Below are positions 29,005-37,339 of a stretch of 64,000 bases of DNA, one piece after another. Where the stretch lies: NCBI GenBank assembly GCA_030586155.1, contig CP130741.1, forward strand, positions 2,908,680-2,972,679, written 5' to 3'. The number at the start of each line of letters is the position of its first letter. Positions within the stretch are counted from its first letter, which is position 1. The DNA is from Eubacteriaceae bacterium ES3. GTDB lineage: Bacteria; Bacillota; Clostridia; Eubacteriales; Eubacteriaceae. Below the pieces are notes generated by a model. The model saw only the letters and a list, made by a program, of their open reading frames with translations. It made no database searches and had not been told where the DNA came from. Made by a program: the position numbers and the translations under genes.

Positions 29005-31974
29005 CTATATATCATCAGGAATATCAGAAAGATACTCATAGATGTCTTCACGTACTGGGACATCTAACTGATAATTGATTTCTACCGCAGTTTTATTGGT
29101 ATCACGCATTAAAAACTCTTTAGCCTCACCAGTAGGTATCATTTTTCCCAAGTAATAAAATTCATTAGCTCCTTTATCATCCTTATTTTTTCGTACGAAC
29201 AATTCCATGTCTATTCCATATTTCTGAGACTCGAGCGCCGTTCTAACATCATTTGAGCTCAACCTTCTTCTATGCTTAGAAATGGCTATTATTCGAGAAG
29301 GTGATAAAAACCGATCTTGATAATTGATTGAAGCATCGATATCTTCGCTTTTGTGGTAATTGATAAAGACTGGATATGTTTTCGATTTTTCATCGTATTT
29401 ATAGCCACCAATATTTTGTGCAACTCCACATTTATCCCATTCAAGCAAGCGGCAAGCATCCTCATAAGAATATTTTTGGTAAAGGGAAAAGGCACTGTTT
29501 TGATAGCGGTTTCCATAATATTTTGCATTTCGAAACAGTCCATAATCTACTAATTCCAACAAATATTTTCTAAAAACCTCATCTTTTAGCTGTTTTAAAA
29601 GGACAGATGAGGCATTTTCACCATCTAGAAAAACTGCATATTTAAAGGTATTTTTCCCAGTTCCCGCGAGAAATTGATTGGTCAAAACATTGGTCACATT
29701 AGTGAGCGTTTTTTCTTTTATCTCAATTCTGTATTCCGTCTCCAGCTTCTTTTTCATAGCAGATAAAGGGTTTAATTTCCCTTCTAAAATGTATTTAAGC
29801 ACCAACAATTCATGGGGTCTTTTCCCTATCGCTAGTTTCTTTGAAATAAAAGTGATCATAACTTCTTGAATTTCATTAAATTCAGAATAATAATCCTCCT
29901 CATACTTTTTTAGAAATTCATGGTATGAACCAGTATTGCTATTAAATAAAACTTCTAAATCCATGGAATCGTGGGTCTCAAAATCCATAAAGGTTGGAAT
30001 TCGACCCAAACGATACTTTAAATTTAGATAGCTTTCTTTCATGTATTTGACGCTAGCAAAATTGACTTGATCGATGGCTTCGTAGATTTTACTTCTGGAA
30101 ATCTCATCAAAATTGATGGTTGATGCACCTGGAATTACCCGGGTTCCTTCGACTGTATATCGACGAATTGTATCTTTGTTAAAACTTCGATCATCGGATA
30201 AAGCCATGGGAATCATAAAATTATTCTTGTAATTCCCGATAAAGTCAAGTACCACAACAAACTCTTTATTCTGCGCTTTACGCAGGCCACGGCCCAGTTG
30301 CTGAACAAAAATAATCGCTGATTGGGTCGGACGCAGCATAATAATTTGATTCAATGTCGGCACATCTAGACCTTCATTAAATAAGTCCACACTAAAAATA
30401 TAATCGAGTTTGTCATCACCATCACCTTCCAACCGTCGAATCATTTCTTCCCGCCGATCGCTTGAATCCGAACCTGACAAGGAGATAGTTTTATAACCCC
30501 TGAGATTGAATTTTTCAGATAAAGTTTTAGCTTCCTCATTACGCGAACAAAAGACAAGTCCATTAACCTTATTACTATCATGGCCGTAGCGCTTTAACTG
30601 ACTAATAATATGATTAACGCGTTCATCTGAAGTCAGATATTTAAATTCCACGGTATCATCAATCAATTGCCCTTCGACCATAATTTCCGAGATTCCAAAA
30701 TAATGGAAGGGACATAACAAATCCTCTTCCATGGCTTCTTGCAGCCGTATTTCATAAGCAATATTATAATCAAAATCAGCACAAATATTATGCTCATCTG
30801 TTCTTTCTGGCGTAGCGGTCATACCTAATAAAAAGTCTGGCTTTAAATAGTTTAATATCTTTTGATAGGTATTAGCCCCCGCCCGATGACTTTCATCAAC
30901 AATGATATAATCAAAATCATCTGGTCTAAATGAATATAGATATTCATCTTTGGATAAAGTTTGAACTGTAGAAAATAAATATCGTATATTTCTTTTGGCT
31001 AAATTCCCCATTAATTTTCCACACTCAATCTGGTCACCAATAACCTTCTTAAAGCTTTCCATAGCCTGATTTAACAGCTGTTCACGGTGAGCAATAAAAA
31101 GCAGCCTCGCCGGTTCTACTTTTCTTACGTCAAAAGCCGCTAGATAGGTTTTTCCGGTCCCCGTTGCAGATACCAGTAAAGCCTTCTTTTCCCCTTCATC
31201 ACGAAGCTTATCAATGCCAAGTAGTGCCTTGATTTGCATTTTATTTGGCATAATCGGATCGAGCTGAAAGGTCGGCGTTTTTGCAGTGCTTATTTGATAG
31301 TCAACTTGATAACCACTTCGATAATCTGCTACATTTGATATTTCACCTTTCTCTGGTTTATTTACCTGACTTTTTTGAATCAAATTACGGATGTAAATCG
31401 CTTCGTACTGGTCAATCCATTCGCCTGTGACAGGAATAGCAGATTGATATAAGGTATCAAATTCACTTAAGGTTTCATGGATTAAAGACCCCTTTTCCAT
31501 CGAAGAGATTTTCAGATTCCATTCCTTGTTCGATGACAATGCGTTTTGGGTAAGGTTGCTGCTCCCAACAATTAAACTGTAGACATCTTTTTTTCGAAAA
31601 ATGTAACCTTTGGTATGGTGATTACCGCTCGTGACAATCCGCAAATCTATATTCTTAAAATCTAACAACCGCTTTAAAGCCTTGGGTTGGGTAAACTCCA
31701 AATATCTGGAGGCAATTATCCGGCCTTTAACATTTTTCTTTTCTAAATCAATCAAAGTGTTCAAAAGCGAGACGACCCCACTTTCGGTAATAAAGGCCAC
31801 CGAAAAAAAGAACTCCTCGCATTGACGCAGTTCTGTAATCAAGCTAGTTAGAACTTTTTGCCCTTTACTGCTATCATTGATTAATAATCGGGGCCGGTAT
31901 TGCTCCAGAGATAAAGAATTTTTATCAATTAAACCAGCCAATAGACCGGCTTTTACAGCTTCAATTGACTCCAC
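29005..31974 (-). CDS. PLD-like nuclease / SF2 helicase / DUF3427 protein
   Basis: 989 residues from GTG 31974 (AGGAGA upstream). Three modules: an N-terminal phospholipase-D-type domain with HTKGYIF...GSSNLT (HxK near 119) as in HKD nucleases; a superfamily 2 helicase (about 235-640) with Walker A ATGTGKT near 272, DESH near 360, MTATPERTD, and motif VI QQLGRGLR near 560; and a C-terminal region ending in a DUF3427-type domain (FYYLGKMIPTGEAKEF...). Proteins of this build are widespread in variable islands and are suspected phage-defence or DNA-restriction enzymes acting on DNA ends or foreign DNA. It is the middle gene of a three-gene operon, 11 bases after the NUDIX gene. All catalytic motifs look intact. 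Confidence 0.9.
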   Translation of the reverse strand: MESIEAVKAGLLAGLIDKNSLSLEQYRPRLLINDSSKGQKVLTSLITELRQCEEFFFSVAFITESGVVSLLNTLIDLEKKNVKGRIIASRYLEFTQPKALKRLLDFKNIDLRIVTSGNHHTKGYIFRKKDVYSLIVGSSNLTQNALSSNKEWNLKISSMEKGSLIHETLSEFDTLYQSAIPVTGEWIDQYEAIYIRNLIQKSQVNKPEKGEISNVADYRSGYQVDYQISTAKTPTFQLDPIMPNKMQIKALLGIDKLRDEGEKKALLVSATGTGKTYLAAFDVRKVEPARLLFIAHREQLLNQAMESFKKVIGDQIECGKLMGNLAKRNIRYLFSTVQTLSKDEYLYSFRPDDFDYIIVDESHRAGANTYQKILNYLKPDFLLGMTATPERTDEHNICADFDYNIAYEIRLQEAMEEDLLCPFHYFGISEIMVEGQLIDDTVEFKYLTSDERVNHIISQLKRYGHDSNKVNGLVFCSRNEEAKTLSEKFNLRGYKTISLSGSDSSDRREEMIRRLEGDGDDKLDYIFSVDLFNEGLDVPTLNQIIMLRPTQSAIIFVQQLGRGLRKAQNKEFVVVLDFIGNYKNNFMIPMALSDDRSFNKDTIRRYTVEGTRVIPGASTINFDEISRSKIYEAIDQVNFASVKYMKESYLNLKYRLGRIPTFMDFETHDSMDLEVLFNSNTGSYHEFLKKYEEDYYSEFNEIQEVMITFISKKLAIGKRPHELLVLKYILEGKLNPLSAMKKKLETEYRIEIKEKTLTNVTNVLTNQFLAGTGKNTFKYAVFLDGENASSVLLKQLKDEVFRKYLLELVDYGLFRNAKYYGNRYQNSAFSLYQKYSYEDACRLLEWDKCGVAQNIGGYKYDEKSKTYPVFINYHKSEDIDASINYQDRFLSPSRIIAISKHRRRLSSNDVRTALESQKYGIDMELFVRKNKDDKGANEFYYLGKMIPTGEAKEFLMRDTNKTAVEINYQLDVPVREDIYEYLSDIPDDI

Positions 31975-31985
31975 TTGCTCTCCTA

Positions 31986-32384
31986 CTAACGATCCATTAA
32001 TTTTTTAACAATCGGTAAATCCGCTGGTGCCCAATCTAATCCCATTAACTGCTCCACCTTTAGCCAACAATGATGATGATGTTCTAAGCGCTCAAAGCTT
32101 TTATTCTGAACAAAAACTAAAAAACCGTGCATTTCTATTGAAAAATCCGGATATTGATGATTAACAGTTAAAAAGAAATTATCCGATTTAACCGTAACTT
32201 CAAGCGCCATTTCTTCCTTTAATTCGCGCTCTAATGCTGCTTCTTTCGACTCACCTTCTTCAATCTTTCCGCCGGGGAATTCATATTTTAAAGAAAGATA
32301 TTGGTGTTTTGACTCAGGACGCTGCATACATAGAATTTCATCTTTGTATTTGATAATGGCTGCTACTACGTTTAGGTGTTTCAT
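31986..32384 (-). CDS. NUDIX hydrolase, (deoxy)nucleoside triphosphate pyrophosphohydrolase type
   Basis: 132 residues, the size of small MutT-like enzymes. The Nudix box is GGKIEEGESKEAALERELKEEM (35-57 approx.): the catalytic RELxEE core is present, but the final G-U of the consensus is replaced by MA, as in several dNTP pyrophosphohydrolases. It hydrolyses nucleotide diphosphate-linked substrates with Mg2+. It is the first gene of the operon with the PLD-helicase and lies directly downstream of a three-copy palindromic array, suggesting regulated expression. It may sanitise nucleotides or alter the nucleotide pool during phage attack; the second is inference from context. Confidence 0.9.
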   Translation of the reverse strand: MKHLNVVAAIIKYKDEILCMQRPESKHQYLSLKYEFPGGKIEEGESKEAALERELKEEMALEVTVKSDNFFLTVNHQYPDFSIEMHGFLVFVQNKSFERLEHHHHCWLKVEQLMGLDWAPADLPIVKKLMDR

Positions 32385-32479
32385 TGGGTCTCCTTTTGCT
32401 AATGACTATCTGTTTGTGCAGATATCTAACTTGAACTTATGCAGTTTATATCTCGCCTTTTACATTAGCCCATCATTTT

Positions 32480-32591
32480 ATAGTTCCAATTTCCAAAATT
32501 TTTGGAACTATGGTTTTCTATAATTCCAATTTTTCGTTTTTTTGGAACTATGGTTTTCTATAGTTCCAATTTTTCGTTTTGAGGGAACTAT
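32480..32591. repeat. Three palindromic units at exact 40-bp period (operator-like array)
   Basis: Units at 32480-32511, 32520-32551 and 32560-32591, each ATAGTTCCAA...TTGGAACTAT (unit 2 has ATAATTCC; unit 3 lacks the central TTGG, reading GAGGGAACTAT). Units 1-2 and 2-3 are joined by the same 8-base spacer GGTTTTCT. It sits between the end of the Fic gene and the start of the NUDIX operon, on the promoter side of the latter. The symmetry suggests binding sites for a dimeric regulator, or hairpins in RNA. Confidence 0.85.
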
Positions 32592-32601
32592 AGATGTTTC
32601 A

Positions 32602-33741
32602 TCAAACCCGAAATACGTCAATATAATTTTTCATTGCATAGACACGATTTCTCGAGTATCCAGTTATTTCTTCCAGTATCCCCTTTTCACACATTGCTAA
32701 TAAAATTCGACTAACCGTCTGCTTACTGAGTTCATTTGATTCCGCTAAAATATTTGCATTTTGAATAGGATTATTGTAGAAACAATCAAATATCGCCTGA
32801 ACATTTTCACCACTACCGGTAATCTGAGGAACAATTCGATTATACTCATCGACAAGCGACACCGCCTTACCAAATTTTATCCTTGCTGTCTTTGCCGTTT
32901 CTATTGAGGCCTTCAGAAAAAATAAAATCCAACCAATCATATCATGATTTAGTCGTACACGATTTAGAGCATCATAATATTCTGTACGATGTGTTTCAAA
33001 GTAATCGGATATGTAAAAGCAAGGCTTTTTCAGTAATCCAGAATTAAGTAAATAAAGAGGTATGATAATCCTGCCAGTTCTTCCGTTTCCATCTAAAAAC
33101 GGATGGATGCTTTCGAACTGATAATGGATCATTGCTATTCTAATGAATGCTGGCACATAAATTTTATCATTATGGATAAATTTTTCTAAGTCAGTAATCA
33201 ATTCAGGTATATGTATATGTGCAGGCGGTACATATGATGCATTAGAAGGCATGCTACCTCCAATCCAGTTTTGACTTGTCCGATATTCACCTGGGGTTTT
33301 ATGTTCACCGCGAACCCCCTGCATTAATTCATTATGAATTTCACAGATCAATCGGGAACTCAGCGGAAAATCATCTTGAATAATTCTATTTACGCCATGT
33401 TGAAGTGCATTAATATAATTATGGACTTCTTTCGCATCATCACGTTTTTCAGGATCAAGATCTTTAATCGGCATCATTTCTTCTTCAATTGTTGTTTGCG
33501 TACCTTCAATACGATTTGATTTATTAGCTTCTACCTGTAAATGCATTTTGATGTATAAATCTATATTGGGAACCAACTCGGAGTAACTGCCAAGACTCCC
33601 TAATTCAAGATTAGCTTGCTCCAAAAGAACGTTTATTTGAGGCGTTTTCCATTCCCATTGGCGATTAATAATTGCTGGAATAAATGAACTAAATTCTGAT
33701 TGGGGTTCATAAATCCCCGCCTGATATTCCTCTAAATACAT
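32602..33741 (-). CDS. Fic family protein with N-terminal inhibitory motif and C-terminal winged helix
   Basis: 379 residues. An N-terminal DUF4172-like region includes the auto-inhibitory motif SNRIEG (S/T-x3-E-G, near 73-78). The Fic core has the intact catalytic loop HPFLDGNGRTGR near 212-223. The C-terminal ~60 residues form a winged-helix domain (ANILAESNELSKQTVSRILLAMCEKGILEEI). Fic enzymes AMPylate target proteins; the inhibitory glutamate normally keeps class-II members off. The HTH suggests it also binds DNA, possibly the palindromic array just past its stop codon (inference). GAGGTG precedes ATG 33741. It is leftward, like the NUDIX operon. Confidence 0.92.
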   Translation of the reverse strand: MYLEEYQAGIYEPQSEFSSFIPAIINRQWEWKTPQINVLLEQANLELGSLGSYSELVPNIDLYIKMHLQVEANKSNRIEGTQTTIEEEMMPIKDLDPEKRDDAKEVHNYINALQHGVNRIIQDDFPLSSRLICEIHNELMQGVRGEHKTPGEYRTSQNWIGGSMPSNASYVPPAHIHIPELITDLEKFIHNDKIYVPAFIRIAMIHYQFESIHPFLDGNGRTGRIIIPLYLLNSGLLKKPCFYISDYFETHRTEYYDALNRVRLNHDMIGWILFFLKASIETAKTARIKFGKAVSLVDEYNRIVPQITGSGENVQAIFDCFYNNPIQNANILAESNELSKQTVSRILLAMCEKGILEEITGYSRNRVYAMKNYIDVFRV

Positions 33742-33872
33742 AATAACACCTCTATCTAATATGATAACTGAATTACTTGATTACAATCTTGTTGTTCAAA
33801 CCATTTTGAATATCAATTCATAACAGCACACTTCATTCTAACACAACTTAACTATTCGCTGCATTTCATATT

Positions 33873-34469
33873 CTACTTTATCCTTTCCTTCTCTCCCACC
33901 AAATTAAACCACTGCTCATCTTCCCTGCCAACCCTGGCATCCCCGGTCAAAAAGGTCTCTACAATTTTTAGTCCCTCAACCTTCTTTAGCAGTTCTTCCA
34001 GCCTTTCTTCATTCAAATCGGTAAAGTATCGGCCTCTGCGCATACCTTCATAATCCCCGTATTTAAAGGAAGCATAGAAGCTCCCGCCTGGCTTAAGTGC
34101 TTTTACAATTCGGTCAAATATATCTGGCAGATCATCAAAGGGCACATGCAGAAGTGATGCACAGGCCCAGACGCCGTCAAATTCCTGCTCGTAATCTATC
34201 TGATCAAAAATCAGGCAGGAAACAGGGCGGCCGATTAGGGTTTGAGCCAGCTTGCAACATTCTTCTGCACCGTCTACTGCCGTCACAGTATAACCGGCCT
34301 CAATAAAAGCTTTGGCATCTCGACCGGAACCGCAGCCCAAGTCCAGAATTGTGGCCTTTTGTGGCAAATAATTTAAAAACCGCTGATGAATATCCGTAAG
34401 ATCGGCCGAGACGGTATCGTCCACGAAATCTTTAGCGGTCTGATTATAATAGTTTAGGGTTTCGTTCAT
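33873..34469 (-). CDS. Class I SAM-dependent methyltransferase
   Basis: 198 residues. The SAM-binding motif I is ILDLGCGSGRDAKAF (about 40-54), followed by VTAVDGAEECC and a typical late block LKPGGSFYASFKYG. The N-terminus LNYYNQTAKDFVDDT is typical of small TehB/UbiE-like enzymes. The substrate is unknown. AAGGAG precedes ATG 34469. It begins nine bases after the stop of a broken helicase-like gene, so the two form one transcript starting at a structured leader near 35.1-35.3 kb. Confidence 0.9.
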   Translation of the reverse strand: MNETLNYYNQTAKDFVDDTVSADLTDIHQRFLNYLPQKATILDLGCGSGRDAKAFIEAGYTVTAVDGAEECCKLAQTLIGRPVSCLIFDQIDYEQEFDGVWACASLLHVPFDDLPDIFDRIVKALKPGGSFYASFKYGDYEGMRRGRYFTDLNEERLEELLKKVEGLKIVETFLTGDARVGREDEQWFNLVGEKERIK

Positions 34470-34478
34470 GATGGCTCC

Positions 34479-35056
34479 TTATATGTTGAGTTTTTCCAGC
34501 CGTTCCCGGTAAAAACGGGTGGTACGGTAATCAATAATATCTTTAAACTGGCTGACAAAGGACGGATTCTTAACAAAGACGTCCAGCGCCTGAGAAAGAC
34601 AGAACATCTCGTCTTCCTGATAAAAGAACTTATGCTCGGTTTTCTGTAGAAAGTGAAGAGGGCTTTCATTCATCAGGCTCATTATTTCCTTGTTGCTCCA
34701 GCTCTCAAAATCCCGCGTTCTTTTATGACGCAGCAGATCAATCCGATTTGAGGACTTCTGATAAAACAACCAGAAATTTTTAACCAGTTCCTCCTCAGAC
34801 ACCCAGTTTTTCATAGTCCCATCATTCCAGAAGGCCAGAAGTACGGGCATTTTATAGGTTTTAGACATTGAAGTTGTTTCCATCCTTTTCAAAAACTCAT
34901 GCCCGACACTGCCAATCAGAGCCTCTTCTTCCGGTATCAGTTCACCGTTCTCTTTCAGGAAACCCAGGTAATCATTTTCAGCTGGCCGATTATCTGATTG
35001 TCATCTCCAGTTAGACAGTTTCTGACCGTGCTTTGGCTTAATTCATAGACTGACAT
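34479..35056 (-). pseudogene. Frameshifted C-terminal remnant of a DEAD/DEAH-type helicase
   Basis: The open part (34479-34892 plus in-frame upstream codons) encodes ENDYLGFLKENGELIPEEE...SMSKTYKMPVLLAF...HFLQKTEHKFFYQEDEMF, a pattern I recall from the C-terminal third of large Firmicutes DEAD/DEAH helicases. Upstream, a different frame begins at ATG 35056 behind AGGAGAAAGGAGG and reads MSVYELSQSTVRNCLTGDD before running into a stop. The switch between frames falls near 34985-35010. The remnant thus keeps a good ribosome site but has lost its helicase core and its reading frame. Confidence 0.6.
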
Positions 35057-35114
35057 AGGCCCTCCTTTCTCCTGATTGAAATTTCACCCATAACCTTTTA
35101 TTAAATAATCACGC

Positions 35115-35141
35115 AAAAAAACCGCCAGTTTCCACCGACGG
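35115..35141 (-). terminator. Terminator/attenuator at the end of a structured leader
   Basis: Minus-strand CCGTCGGT-GGAA-ACTGGCGG, an eight-pair stem (with G-T pairs), followed by TTTTTTT. It stands about 60 bases before ATG 35056, upstream rather than downstream of a gene, so it probably acts as an attenuator. Confidence 0.75.
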
Positions 35142-35260
35142 CTCGCGCACTTCAAATTAGGAATCGGGATACAAAACCCGTTATTCCAGTCAAAATTTTG
35201 GATCCGTCAGGTGATGCTCACTTGCTGACAGTTCTGCCGGTTACATCCAGTCCAAACTGC
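35142..35260 (-). promoter_or_regulatory. Structured leader RNA, unrecognised class
   Basis: Read leftward: a hairpin CTGTCAG...CTGACGG (35214-35231) enclosed by GGAT/ATCC, then GGAAT-AA-CGGG...CCCG-ATTCC (35160-35187), then the terminator stem. This is riboswitch-like organisation, but I cannot match a known class. The controlled genes are the frameshifted helicase remnant and the methyltransferase. Confidence 0.45.
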
Positions 35261-35442
35261 ATTTTAATAAATAAGTTTCGCAGCCTAAAATCTGATTTTT
35301 AAACGATTATATTTCACTATTTTTATTTTATATGATTCTAGTCAAATAAGCAATGTGTGACAGTAAAAGTGACAAAATTTTTACGCCTATTTTCGTTATC
35401 CCCCGGCCTTTCCGGCTATAATAAGAATAAGAGGTGAGCTCG

Positions 35443-35607
35443 ATGAAAAAACAAAATCCATCCCTTTTAACTATGCTGGCGGTATTCGGCTTTGCCCTTC
35501 TGATCATTCCCATGGCTTTCGATGACTCAAACCGAATGATTCTCTGGGTTTCCGGCTTCCTGTTCCTGCTTATGCCACTGCTGATCAACCGCAACAATAA
35601 AAAATAA
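35443..35607 (+). CDS. 54-residue small membrane protein
   Basis: ATG 35443 follows GAGGTG by six bases. The product MKKQNPSLLTMLAVFGFALL... has two hydrophobic helices (about 8-25 and 31-47) around an FDDSNRM turn and ends INRNNKK. It has a charged start, two helices and a basic tail, a typical small inner-membrane protein, positive inside at both ends. No family recognised. It lies alone between two leftward units. Confidence 0.65.
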   Translation: MKKQNPSLLTMLAVFGFALLIIPMAFDDSNRMILWVSGFLFLLMPLLINRNNKK

Positions 35608-35766
35608 TCAGCTATTTTTCAGACAGGATAAACTCCCAGACTGCCCGACCACCGCTTCCATTTCATAACTTCTTGTTGACCGTCTTTTATTTACTGTTTC
35701 TGCCAAATTCGACAACATTTTGTCGCTCTTTGTCGGCTTCATCACACTTCTCCCTTCATTATCAAA

Positions 35767-35796
35767 ATGAGCCATCGGCATCAACCGACGGCTCAT
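35767..35796. terminator. Hairpin between convergent/adjacent units
   Basis: ATGAGCC-A-TCGG / CCGA-C-GGCTCAT around CATCAA: a strong stem but weak T tracts on either side. It may end the rightward small membrane-protein transcript. The rest of 35608-35940 shows no convincing gene. Confidence 0.45.
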
Positions 35797-35940
35797 TCTA
35801 AATTTATAAGATTCTGTTAAAATAATCAATGCGTGACAGCTCCTGTGGCAATATATTTATCTGCAGTATTCTGCTGTAATTCCACTCACCTTCATATTTT
35901 TAATCCTCTACCTTTACAGCCAACTGTTAAAATTTCTATT

Positions 35941-37053
35941 TTACAGTCCTTCAAACTCCAGAACTGTTCCCTGTCCAAACACTCCGGCTGACTTGTCATA
36001 TTCAACCCGATTTCGTCCACTCGATTTTCCCCGATACAGGGCATCGTCTGCCCGCTTAACCAATGATTCAAAAGTATCTTCATCGCGAATTTGAGCCACA
36101 CCAATACTGATTGTCACCGGAAAACCCTGTTCGCTCATTTCAATTCTATGTCGTAACTTCTCTGCCAAAACAGCAGCGCCTTCAAGCCTGGTGTTAGGAC
36201 AAATTATCATAAACTCTTCGCCACCCCAGCGTCCACAGATATCGTTTTCACGGATCGTTACACCCATTATTTCTGCGGTCTTCTTTAGCACCTGATCGCC
36301 AGCCAGATGTCCCAACCGATCATTAATTTCCTTAAATTTGTCAAGATCGCCGATGATTACTGAGAAAGGTCGTTTGGTTTTCTGGTAGTTTTCGATCTCC
36401 AGACATAGAATCTCATCGAGCTTGATTCGATTATAGGCACCCGTCAGTTTATCGGTCACGGACAGGCTTGCCAGCTCATTATTTTTTTCTTCTAAATGAC
36501 CAAAGGCTTCCACCACTGTCCGCTCGTAATAACTGATAATCAACGTCATTACCAGATAGGCAAAGCCAAGATTTAAGACACTGACAAAAGTGTATCCCTG
36601 TTCCAACCAGTCCATATAATTCAGGATAATGTAAAAAAGTACCAATAGGGCAATACCGACTGTAAAAATCCTTCCCCCTTTGCGGCCCAGCAAAAAATAA
36701 GCACTTGGTGGAACGATAATAATCCAAATCAGATCGTATTCTGCAGATCCGATAAACCAGACCAGGGCAGTTATTATGCCAACCTCGGTGAGAATCATCA
36801 CCACTGCCGTAAAGACAATTTCATGACGTCGATGAAAATCATAGAGGGCCAGGGCACAAATTAGACTGGCAATAAAGTTACTGACCATCACCGGATATAT
36901 TTTATTGTAAGCAGCAATTCCAGAAAATAGAAATGCAATGATAATCCCCAGCGACAAGATGGCATTCATCATCAATACTCGTTTCAACTGGGGATCATCC
37001 TGTTGAAAATGATAATTGTTGGTCATAAATTTCTGAAATTTCTGTTCCAGCAT
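35941..37053 (-). CDS. Membrane diguanylate cyclase (six TM helices, GGEEF)
   Basis: 370 residues. Six predicted membrane helices fill about 25-190, resembling the second membrane block of the protein at 3779; a short coiled coil leads to a GGDEF domain (about 205-360) with intact RWGGEEF near 280 and the DLDKFKEINDRLGH signature. It synthesises c-di-GMP under control of the membrane sensor. AGGAGG lies directly upstream of ATG 37053. Monocistronic; the next gene, another cyclase, diverges from it. Confidence 0.92.
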   Translation of the reverse strand: MLEQKFQKFMTNNYHFQQDDPQLKRVLMMNAILSLGIIIAFLFSGIAAYNKIYPVMVSNFIASLICALALYDFHRRHEIVFTAVVMILTEVGIITALVWFIGSAEYDLIWIIIVPPSAYFLLGRKGGRIFTVGIALLVLFYIILNYMDWLEQGYTFVSVLNLGFAYLVMTLIISYYERTVVEAFGHLEEKNNELASLSVTDKLTGAYNRIKLDEILCLEIENYQKTKRPFSVIIGDLDKFKEINDRLGHLAGDQVLKKTAEIMGVTIRENDICGRWGGEEFMIICPNTRLEGAAVLAEKLRHRIEMSEQGFPVTISIGVAQIRDEDTFESLVKRADDALYRGKSSGRNRVEYDKSAGVFGQGTVLEFEGL

Positions 37054-37339
37054 GGCTCCTCCTAAAGATTTTCGTTATTTTCTCAAAACCATTATATTTC
37101 ATTCACCGGTAAAATGAAACTATTTATTCGTCTTATCATAAACTTTTCATTCAACTTGTTTAGTTTTTTTAGAAAAACATATAAGCTTTCTCTAATTGCT
37201 ATGCCTTAATAATTACCCGTTCCAGGTCTTGCCAAGCTAAATAACAACGTGCTAAAATGAAACCAATATTAAATTAAAATAATCCAAATAAAACCGGCGC
37301 CCAGGTTAGCGTAAACAGGCGGCAAGAAAGGAAGAAAAT

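Noticed and set aside
32480-32591. CRISPR-like short regular repeats
   Set aside because: The 8-base spacers are identical and the units are palindromic; no cas genes nearby. Better read as an operator or hairpin array.
35115-35141. T-box-like GGTGGAAAC before a terminator
   Set aside because: The core differs from the T-box GGGTGG-ACC-GCG consensus, and no specifier stem or tRNA-related gene follows.
35608-35742. 44-residue leftward ORF (MKPTKSDKMLSNLAETV...)
   Set aside because: Weak ribosome site, no hydrophobic or domain signal, and a terminator-like hairpin directly upstream; insufficient support.
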